A DNA stretch of 8,837 nucleotides from Gammaproteobacteria bacterium UBA1119 (GTDB taxonomy: Bacteria; Pseudomonadota; Gammaproteobacteria; Pseudomonadales; Azotimanducaceae): the NCBI GenBank assembly GCA_002313255.1, contig DCBA01000122.1, positions 38,698 to 47,534 of the forward strand. Direction: 5' to 3'. Under the pieces are notes generated by a model. The model had not been told where the DNA came from, made no database searches, and saw only the letters and a program-made list of their open reading frames with translations. Shown here one piece after another: positions 1-6,407 of the stretch. The position numbers and the translations under genes were made by a program. Position 1 is the first letter of the stretch; every line of letters begins with the position of its first letter.

Positions 1-497
1 TCTAGTGGCCGATAACCGAGTGAAACCAGAGCGAGCTCAGCTTCTCTTGCGGTTGATTCCTTGTTGGTAGCTCCACGGGTAATTCCAACGGGCAGTGTAT
101 CGAGCCGATCCTTGAGTTCCATCAGCAGCCGTTCAGCTGTCTTTTTGCCGACACCCGGAACGCGCGTCATCGCGGCAACGTCCTGGTCCGCTACGGACGT
201 GGCGAATTGCTCAGGTGTAAGTGAAGAAAGAAGCGTCAATCCCAATTTTGGTCCGATGCCGTTGACCTTGATCAAGGCTCGAAATAGTTCCCGCTCCGCT
301 AACGAGGCAAATCCAAACAAGGCGTGAGTATCGTCTCGGACGACAAGGTGGGTATAGACGTCGACCTCACCCTCGTGGCCTGCCACCGTCGCCAATGTCG
401 TTCCGGTTACTTCCGCCTCGTACGCGACACCCTGCACATCGATGATTAGAACGTTATCGCTGATATTGACGACACGTCCTCGCAAGCGACTAATCAT
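1..497 (-). CDS. ruvA: Holliday junction branch migration protein RuvA (3' end cut off by window edge)
   Basis: RuvA forms a tetramer that binds four-way DNA junctions and loads the RuvB helicase ring for branch migration during recombinational repair. It reads [10 protein letters not shown] from an ATG at 497. 165 residues are visible of a usual length near 200, so the last part of the RuvB-binding domain III lies outside the window. An N-terminal OB-fold covers about residues 1-63, with an acidic pin DD at 55-56 matching the E. coli Glu-Asp pair. Two helix-hairpin-helix motifs follow: VNGIGPKLG near 78-86 and [12 protein letters not shown] near 113-124. The start is set by an AAGGA ribosome site six bases upstream and by the ATGA overlap with the ruvC stop. 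ruvB would be expected next, beyond the left edge. The family call is secure from direct reading. Confidence 0.96.
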   Translation of the reverse strand, partial: MISRLRGRVVNISDNVLIIDVQGVAYEAEVTGTTLATVAGHEGEVDVYTHLVVRDDTHALFGFASLAERELFRALIKVNGIGPKLGLTLLSSLTPEQFATSVADQDVAAMTRVPGVGKKTAERLLMELKDRLDTLPVGITRGATNKESTAREAELALVSLGYRPL

Positions 498-982
498 GGC
501 GTTCCTTGCTTTAGTTGCCACCGAGTATTGACATGACAGATAGCCACTGCAAGCGCATCGGACGCATCCGTCGACGGAACGCCCTGTAATTTGAGTAGCG
601 CTTGGACCATATGTTGGACCTGGCCTTTGGTTGCTCCCCCACTACCGACCACGGATTGTTTAATACGGCGTGCGGCATACTCATTCACGCCGAGATCCTG
701 CGTCACTGCCGCGGTAATGGCGGCTCCTCGGGCTTGACCCAATTTCAATGCCGACATGGGGTTGCGTGCCACGAAAACTTCTTCAATCGCAAACTCATCG
801 GGCCGGTATTGTTTTATGAGTTCATCAACGCCCTGAAAAATATCTTTGAGCCGGGACGGAAAATCGGGCCCTGTCGTATGTATACAACCGCTGGCGACGT
901 AGATCGATGCCCCGTCCTCTATCCCCACGATGCCATATCCGGTCACGCGGGATCCTGGGTCAATCCCCAGAACACGAATCAC
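494..982 (-). CDS. ruvC: Crossover junction endodeoxyribonuclease RuvC
   Basis: RuvC is the dimeric resolvase that nicks Holliday junctions symmetrically, working with RuvAB. The 162-residue protein starts [13 protein letters not shown] and has an RNase H-like fold. All four acidic catalytic residues are present: D8, E67 (in FAIEEVF), D139 and D142 (in DASDALAVA). The KLGQARG segment (80-86) and the VVG-x-G-x-A loop plus QVQHMV (111-126) also match the family. The tail after residue 150 is short compared with E. coli (173 aa). The start is GTG at 982, inside a GTGA overlap with the yebC stop. No clear ribosome site precedes it, so translation probably depends on coupling to yebC. The gene ends in an ATGA overlap with ruvA. 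Confidence 0.97.
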   Translation of the reverse strand: MIRVLGIDPGSRVTGYGIVGIEDGASIYVASGCIHTTGPDFPSRLKDIFQGVDELIKQYRPDEFAIEEVFVARNPMSALKLGQARGAAITAAVTQDLGVNEYAARRIKQSVVGSGGATKGQVQHMVQALLKLQGVPSTDASDALAVAICHVNTRWQLKQGTP

Positions 983-1719
983 GAGGCCAACACAGAGTCT
1001 GGAAAGTCAGCGTTCGAATACACGTTCTGAACGTCGTCAAGATCCTCCAAGGCATCGATCAGAAGCAGATTTTTTTCGGCTGTGTCTGCATCACAAATAC
1101 TCGTACTTGACGCCACCATGGCAACTTCCACATGACCCGGTTCGACTTCGCGAGCGCGAAACACATCCACCACACGACCAAAACTTTCGAACGTCGTGAT
1201 CACCGTCAGCGCGCCCTCGTCATCGCTGTCCACGTCTTCTGCACCGGCATCGAGAGCGACGTCCATAACCTCATCTTCATCCGCACCCGGAGCAAAGCTG
1301 ATAAGTCCTCGGCGCTCGAATAGATAGGCAACGGATCCATCGGTTCCCAAGTTCCCACCGTATTTTGTAAACGCATGTCGAACCTCAGCCACCGTGCGGT
1401 TCTTATTATCGGTCATGGCTTCGACCAGAATTGCCACACCGCCTGGCCCATAACCTTCGTAAACTAGCTCTTCAACGTCGTTTCCTTCCGGGTCGCGCGC
1501 GCCCCTCGCGATTGCCCTGTCAATCGTATCTCTAGGCATATTGACCGATAACGCATTATCGACTGCGGCGCGTAGTCGGGGATTGTCATCGACGAAAGTC
1601 CCGCCGAGTCTGGCAGCGACGGTGACTTCACGAGTAACTTTCGTCCACACTTTCGCGCGCTTGGCGTCTTGGCGCGCCTTTCGGTGTTTGATGTTGGCCC
1701 ACTTTGAATGTCCAGCCAC
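979..1719 (-). CDS. yebC: YebC/PmpR (TACO1) family protein, regulator or ribosome-associated factor
   Basis: The 246-residue protein opens with the family signature [14 protein letters not shown] and contains [31 protein letters not shown] and [14 protein letters not shown], spread over all three YebC domains. The length matches E. coli YebC. The family was long annotated as DNA-binding transcription regulators (PmpR in Pseudomonas). Work on bacterial homologues and on mitochondrial TACO1 supports a role in translation at difficult proline-containing stretches. The sequence alone cannot choose between these roles. The start is GTG at 1719. A GGAAGG ribosome site overlaps the 12-bp gap after the aspS stop, so expression is tied to aspS. 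The stop overlaps the ruvC GTG. This placement between aspS and ruvC is common in gammaproteobacteria. Confidence 0.96.
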   Translation of the reverse strand: MAGHSKWANIKHRKARQDAKRAKVWTKVTREVTVAARLGGTFVDDNPRLRAAVDNALSVNMPRDTIDRAIARGARDPEGNDVEELVYEGYGPGGVAILVEAMTDNKNRTVAEVRHAFTKYGGNLGTDGSVAYLFERRGLISFAPGADEDEVMDVALDAGAEDVDSDDEGALTVITTFESFGRVVDVFRAREVEPGHVEVAMVASSTSICDADTAEKNLLLIDALEDLDDVQNVYSNADFPDSVLAS

Positions 1720-1731
1720 GCCTTCCGGTCC

Positions 1732-3492
1732 CTATTCGCCGTGTATTCGGATCCCGAGCTCGTGTAGTTGGTGCTCGTCCACTGAGCTCGGCGCCGACAT
1801 CAAGAGGCACGAAGCCGTTTGAGTTTTCGGAAATGCAATCACATCGCGAATCGACTCAGTGCCGCTCATGAGCATAATTAATCGATCAAGACCAAGGGCT
1901 ATTCCACCATGTGGCGGACAACCCAATCGAAGAGCCTCCAGCAGAAACCCAAATTTGATAACGCCTTCTTGACCAAGACCTAGCGCTTCGAAAACTGCAA
2001 TTTGTACCGCTGCGTCGTGGATTCGCATGGACCCACCACCCAATTCGCACCCATTCATAACGACGTCGTATGCCCTCGCCCGCGCCGCGCCAGGATTCGA
2101 TTGCAACTCGCTTAACTCGCACGCCGGCTGGGTGAATGGATGATGCTCCGGCGCCCAGGTGCCGTCAGACGATTCATGGAACATTGGCCAATCGACAATC
2201 CAGCACGGTCGAAACCCATCGGACAAGAGATCCATGTCGGTGCCCAGACGATTTCGGAGAGCCCCCATTGACTCATTCACGACTTGCGCCCTATCAGCTC
2301 CGAAAAATACGATGTCTCCCGTATCGGCCCCGACTCTCTCCAGCAGGCTCGTTATCACGTCTTCGGGTAAGAATTTCAGTATCGGCGACTGGACACCGTT
2401 GATGCCGCTTTGGGCGTCGTTCACCTTAATGTATGCGAGACCTTTCGCTCGATACTGACTCACAAACTCGGTGTAGTCGTCGATTTGCTTACGAGAAAGG
2501 ACCTCGTTGGCATGAGGCACGCGAAGCGCGACAACTCGGCCTTGGGGATCGTTGGCGGGACCATTAAAAACTTTGAATTCAACCTCATTCATCAGGTCAT
2601 CGATGTCGATCAGCTCCAATGGGTTTCGTAGGTCGGGACGATCCGATCCAAATCGCCGCATCGCCTCGCCGTGGGTGATGACGGGGAACGAGCCCAGATC
2701 TACCCCTAGAGCCTCGGAAAAAAGGCCCTTCAGCATTCCTTCGGTCAACCGCATCATCTCGCCCTCGTCAACGAACGACGCTTCAATATCAATCTGTGTG
2801 AATTCAGGCTGGCGGTCGTGCCGCAGATCTTCGTCGCGGTAGCAGCGAGCAATCTGGTAGTACTTGTCCATTCCGGACATCATGAGCAGTTGCTTAAATA
2901 GTTGCGGCGATTGCGGCAGAGCAAAAAATTCGCCCGCATGGGTACGACTTGGAACAAGATAATCCCTCGCTCCCTCTGGCGTTGCTCTAGTCAATGTCGG
3001 GGTTTCGATCTCCCAATATCCTTCCGACTCGAGAAACCGGCGCACACAACTCGTCACCTCTGAACGAAGACGCAATCGTGCCTGCATCTCCGGTCGACGC
3101 AAATCCACGTATCGGTATCGAAGCCGGACGTCTTCGCCAGCCGACGAATATTCATCCAACTGGAAAGGCGGCGTCGCGGAAGCGTTGAGAATTTCTAAGG
3201 TGGAACCAAGAACCTCCACCTCCCCCGTCTTCATATCGGGATTAATCGTGCCTTCTGGCCTTGCACGCACGCGGCCGCGTGCGTGTAGAACGAACTCGTT
3301 ACGAACCATATCTGCGACGGCAAAGCTCTCTTCGGTGTCGGGGTCGTAAACGACCTGAGCGATCCCGCTACGGTCGCGGATATCGAGAAAAATAACTCCG
3401 CCATGATCGCGACGTTTATGAACCCACCCTGTGAGCTCAACCTCCTCGCCAACGAAGCTCGAATTCAGTTCGCCGCAATAATGGGTGCGCAT
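1732..3492 (-). CDS. aspS: Aspartyl-tRNA synthetase, bacterial type, predicted non-discriminating (Asp/Asn)
   Basis: This class IIb synthetase charges tRNA(Asp) with aspartate in the cytoplasm. The 586 residues are full length. An OB-fold anticodon-binding domain covers about 1-105, the catalytic core follows from about 125, a bacterial GAD insertion lies at about 285-420, and the core resumes to about 555. Motif 2 is [20 protein letters not shown] (216-235) and motif 3 is [11 protein letters not shown] with R537. QSPQLFKQ (195-202) and the GGGSMRIHD loop (485-493) contribute to the aspartate site. H30 (RRDHGG) and G81 (RPEG) match the His/Gly pair reported for non-discriminating AspRS such as that of P. 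aeruginosa, where the discriminating E. coli enzyme has Leu and Lys. This enzyme may therefore also make Asp-tRNA(Asn) for GatCAB. The ATG at 3492 has only a weak AGGG ribosome site. The gene lies 60 bp after fmdB. Confidence 0.97.
   Translation of the reverse strand: MRTHYCGELNSSFVGEEVELTGWVHKRRDHGGVIFLDIRDRSGIAQVVYDPDTEESFAVADMVRNEFVLHARGRVRARPEGTINPDMKTGEVEVLGSTLEILNASATPPFQLDEYSSAGEDVRLRYRYVDLRRPEMQARLRLRSEVTSCVRRFLESEGYWEIETPTLTRATPEGARDYLVPSRTHAGEFFALPQSPQLFKQLLMMSGMDKYYQIARCYRDEDLRHDRQPEFTQIDIEASFVDEGEMMRLTEGMLKGLFSEALGVDLGSFPVITHGEAMRRFGSDRPDLRNPLELIDIDDLMNEVEFKVFNGPANDPQGRVVALRVPHANEVLSRKQIDDYTEFVSQYRAKGLAYIKVNDAQSGINGVQSPILKFLPEDVITSLLERVGADTGDIVFFGADRAQVVNESMGALRNRLGTDMDLLSDGFRPCWIVDWPMFHESSDGTWAPEHHPFTQPACELSELQSNPGAARARAYDVVMNGCELGGGSMRIHDAAVQIAVFEALGLGQEGVIKFGFLLEALRLGCPPHGGIALGLDRLIMLMSGTESIRDVIAFPKTQTASCLLMSAPSSVDEHQLHELGIRIHGE
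3264..3285. repeat. Perfect 22-bp GC-rich palindrome inside aspS
   Basis: The half-site CACGCACGCGG is followed directly by its exact reverse complement, centred on GGCC at 3274/3275. There is no loop and no mismatch over 11 pairs, and the next pair out fails. It falls in aspS codons for residues about 70-77, HARGRVRA, just before the RPEG motif. The repeated alanine/arginine codons partly explain it. Whether it acts as a binding site or mRNA structure is unknown. Confidence 0.8.
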
Positions 3493-3552
3493 CCCGGAAC
3501 CCTGGTCTGTGATATGGAATTTGGGCGCGGGCAGCCTAACACAGCCCCACGG

Positions 3553-3969
3553 CTAATCGGAGCCAGAAGAGCTCGAGCTCGTGTTCTTAGACGACCCGCC
3601 CTTGGGTTCCCTCGATGCCTTGGGTTCGGCTTTCTTGGTTGAATCCGCTGGCGACTCGGACTTTCCAGTGTCTTTCGAGACGTCGGTCTTGGAGGCATCA
3701 GACGTGGCTTCAGATTTTGAGGATTCCGCTTCGCCCGACTTGTCCGGCGCGTTCTTCTTTTCGTCCCCCGCGATGTTCTTCTTATCGCCTGATTTGAAAT
3801 CGGTTTCGTACCATCCGCTTCCCTTGAGTCGAAAGGCAGCGACCGAAACGAGTTTTTTTAGCTCAGCTTTACCGCACTCGGGACAATCCTTGAGTGGGTC
3901 TTCGCCGACCCGCTGAATCGTTTCAAACTGATGCTCACACGAAACACACGCGTACTCGTATATGGGCAC
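3553..3969 (-). CDS. FmdB-family zinc-ribbon protein with Ser/Lys/Asp/Glu-rich tail
   Basis: The 138-residue protein begins MPIYEYACVSCEHQFE. It carries two CxxC knuckles, C8/C11 and C29/C32 (CPECG), which form the zinc ribbon of the FmdB family, with LKKLVSVAAFRLKGSGWYETD after it. The family was named from a putative regulator of a formamidase locus. Its real function is not established, and binding to nucleic acid or protein is only suggested by the fold. Residues from about 60 to the end are low complexity, dominated by Ser, Lys, Glu, Asp and Ala, and are probably disordered. The protein ends in a run of serines. The start is GTG at 3969, strongly supported by AAGGAGGT six bases upstream and by homology starting at MPIYEY. 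It is the first gene of the aspS-yebC-ruvCA operon, a placement seen in other gammaproteobacteria. Confidence 0.9.
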   Translation of the reverse strand: MPIYEYACVSCEHQFETIQRVGEDPLKDCPECGKAELKKLVSVAAFRLKGSGWYETDFKSGDKKNIAGDEKKNAPDKSGEAESSKSEATSDASKTDVSKDTGKSESPADSTKKAEPKASREPKGGSSKNTSSSSSGSD

Positions 3970-3975
3970 CTCGGA

Positions 3976-3983
3976 ACCTCCTT
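3976..3983 (-). promoter_or_regulatory. Strong Shine-Dalgarno site fixing the fmdB GTG start
   Basis: The minus strand reads AAGGAGGT, a near-complete match to the anti-Shine-Dalgarno sequence, six bases before the GTG at 3969. It decides the non-ATG start and is the strongest ribosome site in the operon. Confidence 0.85.
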
Positions 3984-4121
3984 ACCAATCTCAGGCAGCC
4001 GGGAAGAATATAGAAATTTCCAGTTAAAAACATCGCGTGTAAGGTTTCATCTGACCGTCCGTCGCGTCAATCTCCAAAAAATCTATCTTATAGGCGCTAG
4101 GACTCGTGTAGATATCGCAAC

Positions 4122-4137
4122 ATGGCTATATGGCTAT
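4122..4137 (+). repeat. Tandem direct repeat of ATGGCTAT
   Basis: Two abutting copies of ATGGCTAT occur at 4122-4129 and 4130-4137, and the second runs into TATAAC. It lies about 125 bp before the proS start and about 155 bp before the fmdB start. It could be a chance duplication or half-sites of a regulator. Nothing else supports a function. Confidence 0.5.
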
Positions 4138-4228
4138 AACGAAACAAATTTCCATCTCGACACCCTTTGTCGATCCAACAATCGAACCCTCGGAGCGAAA
4201 AGACGGATCTCGTTAGATTGGGGGAGAC

Positions 4229-4252
4229 ATGATCTCGTTCCATCACGGATAA
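4229..4252 (+). other. Possible leader mini-ORF (7 codons) in frame with proS
   Basis: ATG at 4229 opens a seven-residue frame, MISFHHG, ending at TAA 4250-4252, nine bases before the proS ATG and in the same reading frame. A purine run GGGGGAG (4220-4226) precedes it, but only two bases separate it from the ATG, closer than optimal. proS itself has no ribosome site, so ribosomes finishing this frame could reinitiate at proS. It contains no proline codons, which argues against classical Pro attenuation. It may be chance. Confidence 0.25.
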
Positions 4253-4261
4253 TCCTGCCCC

Positions 4262-5950
4262 ATGCTAAGCAGCCAAACGATAGTCCCAACACTTAGAGAA
4301 ACACCGAGCGATGCCGATGTCGCCAGTCACGTGTTACTCCTACGTGCTGGATGTATCCGGCAGCTGGCTTCCGGTCTCTATAGTTGGCTGCCCTTGGGCC
4401 TCCGTGTACTCCGAAAAATCGAAGCCATTGTTCGAGAAGAATTAAACAACGCAGGTGCCGAAGAAATACTCATGCCCATGGTCCAACCCGCTGAACTTTG
4501 GCAAGAGAGTGGACGTTGGGACGTTATGGGGCCTGAAATGATGCGGATGCGTGATCGCAACGATCGAGAATACGCCCTCGCACCTACCCATGAAGAAGTC
4601 GTTAGCGATCTGATCCGAAAGGTGATCGTTAGTTACAAACAACTGCCTTGTAACCTATACCAAATCAACACCAAGTTCCGTGACGAAATACGGCCGCGTT
4701 TTGGCCTTTTGCGCGCCCGTGAATTCGTGATGAAGGACGGCTACTCATTCCATCTGGACGACGCGTCATTCGAACTAACTTACCAGGCCATGTTCGACGC
4801 TTACTCTCGGATTCTGAACCGTATCGGCTTGGACTTCAGGGCCGTCGACGCCGATCCCGGCACGATGGGCGATGGAGAAAGTCACGAATTTCACGTCCTT
4901 GCAGAATCTGGAGAAGACGCGATCGCCTTCAGCCCTAGCAGCAGTTACGCGGCGAACGTCGAGAAGGCTGAAGCCATCGCGACTGGAGATCTCGACGAGC
5001 CCGCATTAACGCTGGAGAAAAAACCCACGCCCGACGTACACACGATTGATGATGTCGCGCGTCTATTTCGGGTCTCAACAGAGAAGACGATAAAAACGCT
5101 CATCGTTCAGGGAACCAGCTCGCTGGTAGCACTCGTTCTACGCGGCGATCACCAACTTAACGAAAAAAAAGCAGCACACTTGCCGGAAATCGCTCAACCT
5201 TTCCAATTTGCCAGAGAAGAAGAAATCCGCGCCACATTGGCATGTGGGCCCGGGTCGATCGGCCCCGTACACCTACGTATCCCGATTTGTGTCGATCGTA
5301 GTGCGGCGACCGTCAGTGATTTTGTCTGTGGTGCCAACGAAGACGGCTTCCACTTCTCCGGTGTCAACTGGAAACGAGATGCAACTGCAACTCGAGTCGT
5401 CGACATCCGTAACGTGGTCGAAGGTGATCCCGCCGTCGATGCCAGTGGTCCCCTTAAATTCATACGCGGTATTGAGGTCGGCCATATCTTTAAACTTGGA
5501 ACCAAATATACAACTCCCATGAACATTGCCATCCAGGATGCCGAGGGCGTTTCGCGAGAACTGATCATGGGCTGTTATGGCATGGGCATCTCCCGACTGG
5601 TTGCCGCCGCCGTGGAGCAGTGTCACGACGATGAAGGCATTATCTGGCCCGAAGCTATTGCGCCCGCCATGGTGCACATCATCGCCATCAACTACGGCCG
5701 TTCGGATGCCGTTCGTGCAGCAGCTCACGACCTCTACGACCGCTGTCTCGAAGCAGATATCGAAGCATTCCTCGATGACCGCGACGAACGACCAGGGGTC
5801 AAATTCGCGGACGCCGATCTGCTCGGGTTACCTCACCGCGTCATCGTAGGCGAAAGAAATCTTGCTGAGGGCCTTCTCGAATACAGTTATCGTCGTACTC
5901 AGTTGGAGCTCATTACCCCCACACAGGTGTTGGAACGGTTACAGCGCTAA
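4262..5950 (+). CDS. proS: Prolyl-tRNA synthetase, bacterial (E. coli) type with editing insertion
   Basis: This class IIa synthetase attaches proline to tRNA(Pro) in the cytoplasm. The 562 residues are close to the 572 of E. coli. Motif 1 lies around LASGLYSWLPLGLRVL (35-50). The APTHEEV block is at 107-113, motif 2 around FRDEIRPRFGLLRAREF (139-155), and motif 3 at MGCYGMGISRLVAAA (436-450). The YbaK-like INS editing domain covers about 225-405. It keeps the lysine equivalent to E. coli K279 (K278, EKTIKTL), the GPGSIGP loop (329-335) and a histidine at 364, so hydrolysis of Ala-tRNA(Pro) is expected. The anticodon-binding domain runs from about 465 to the end, with DDRDERPGVKFADADLLG. The ATG is the first start after an in-frame TAA and aligns with the family N-terminus, but it lacks a Shine-Dalgarno site. 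Residues 199-207 depart from the usual loop. Confidence 0.97.
   Translation: MLSSQTIVPTLRETPSDADVASHVLLLRAGCIRQLASGLYSWLPLGLRVLRKIEAIVREELNNAGAEEILMPMVQPAELWQESGRWDVMGPEMMRMRDRNDREYALAPTHEEVVSDLIRKVIVSYKQLPCNLYQINTKFRDEIRPRFGLLRAREFVMKDGYSFHLDDASFELTYQAMFDAYSRILNRIGLDFRAVDADPGTMGDGESHEFHVLAESGEDAIAFSPSSSYAANVEKAEAIATGDLDEPALTLEKKPTPDVHTIDDVARLFRVSTEKTIKTLIVQGTSSLVALVLRGDHQLNEKKAAHLPEIAQPFQFAREEEIRATLACGPGSIGPVHLRIPICVDRSAATVSDFVCGANEDGFHFSGVNWKRDATATRVVDIRNVVEGDPAVDASGPLKFIRGIEVGHIFKLGTKYTTPMNIAIQDAEGVSRELIMGCYGMGISRLVAAAVEQCHDDEGIIWPEAIAPAMVHIIAINYGRSDAVRAAAHDLYDRCLEADIEAFLDDRDERPGVKFADADLLGLPHRVIVGERNLAEGLLEYSYRRTQLELITPTQVLERLQR
5913..5950. other. 38-bp antisense overlap of convergent proS and tlpA-like 3' ends
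   Basis: The proS stop TAA (5948-5950) lies inside the thioredoxin gene, whose own TAA is at 5913-5915. The last 12 or so codons of each gene are therefore read on opposite strands of the same DNA. No hairpin terminator fits between them. Confidence 0.9.
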
Positions 5951-6407
5951 TTTGGGCGGAGCCAACGGCTTCCAATAGTGACTCAACCGTTTGCGGTCCA
6001 ATAAGGATCGTAACCAGCTCCCCGTTTGGATTGATCAAAAGCGTGGTGGGCAAAATCGAAGGTACGGCCAGCTCCCAGCGCGCCCGGGGATCCTCCAAAA
6101 GAACCGGGAAATTGATGCCCATCGTTTTGACTAACGAAGTCAGTGCATCGCCTGTTACGCCATCGTAATTGACACCGACGACGTGAACACCCAGTTTAGA
6201 TCCCATTTTCTGAATCTGGTTTAGTTCAGGTATTTCATCGCGACAAGGACCACACCACTCCGCCCAATAATTGACCAACGTCCATCGGCCACGCCAATCT
6301 TTTTCTTCGAAGTTCCCGCCATCATCGACCTCGATTGCCGCATCGTGACAACCTGAAGTTGCCAAGGTGACAATAACTAACAGGCTAAGTTGCCAGTACT
6401 TCTTCAA
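5913..6407 (-). CDS. TlpA/ResA-like thioredoxin-fold protein, probable lipoprotein
   Basis: This 164-residue protein is a predicted envelope thiol-disulfide oxidoreductase. The N-terminus is MKKYW plus a hydrophobic stretch ending ATSGC, so C20 is a likely lipidated cysteine. The lipobox is imperfect, with Thr at -3. The thioredoxin core follows: VNYWAEWCGPC with C52/C55 as the active-site pair, VVGVNYDG (76-83), and the cis-proline at P120 in ILPTTLLI. TlpA-like proteins act as periplasmic reductants, for example in cytochrome c or copper-centre assembly; no such partner is visible here. The start is TTG at 6407, because an in-frame TAA lies just upstream and the charged/hydrophobic signal begins there. 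It overlaps the 3' end of yihY by 23 bp and has a weak ribosome site, so coupling is likely. Its 3' end overlaps convergent proS by 38 bp. Confidence 0.9.
   Translation of the reverse strand: MKKYWQLSLLVIVTLATSGCHDAAIEVDDGGNFEEKDWRGRWTLVNYWAEWCGPCRDEIPELNQIQKMGSKLGVHVVGVNYDGVTGDALTSLVKTMGINFPVLLEDPRARWELAVPSILPTTLLINPNGELVTILIGPQTVESLLEAVGSAQISAVTVPTPVWG

Larger units (their letters stand above)
3970..4261. promoter_or_regulatory. Divergent intergenic region between fmdB operon and proS
   Basis: This 292-bp stretch separates fmdB (leftward) from proS (rightward) and should hold both promoters. It is more AT-rich than the flanking genes, mainly over about 4005-4150. No full sigma-70 promoter can be assigned with confidence. 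Possible -10 elements are TATATT (minus strand, 4007-4012), TATAAG (minus strand, 4087-4092) and TATAAC (plus strand, 4135-4140), but none has a good -35 at 16-18 bp. It also contains a tandem 8-bp repeat and a mini-ORF, listed separately. I see no tRNA, T-box-like structure or terminator. A plus-strand open frame crosses the region but does not look coding. Confidence 0.6.

Noticed and set aside
602..1030. 142-codon plus-strand open frame opposite ruvC
   Set aside because: It lies entirely antisense to a well-supported ruvC with intact catalytic residues and extends only slightly into yebC; a shadow.
1070..1076. Seven-base T run (A run in yebC mRNA) as a frameshift site
   Set aside because: The codons GAA AAA AAT fit the expected YebC sequence AEKNLL, and the heptamer ends in AAT, a poor slippery codon.
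1149..1162. Inverted repeat TTCGCG-AG-CGCGAA inside yebC
   Set aside because: Short and made of CG-rich codons; expected at this frequency in coding DNA of this type.
3569..3580. 12-bp palindrome GAGCTCGAGCTC at the fmdB 3' end
   Set aside because: Explained by alternating TCG/AGC serine codons in the poly-serine tail.
4165..4200. GGGTTCGATT on the minus strand, resembling a tRNA T-loop
   Set aside because: The flanking bases do not form a T stem, and no acceptor or anticodon arm can be built around it.
3931..4296. 121-codon plus-strand open frame crossing the whole fmdB-proS intergenic region
   Set aside because: It starts opposite the fmdB coding start, has no ribosome site, overlaps proS out of frame, and its product resembles no family I know. 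Best read as a chance open frame.
5273..5728. 151-codon minus-strand open frame opposite proS
   Set aside because: Antisense to the conserved editing and catalytic regions of proS, with no recognisable domain.
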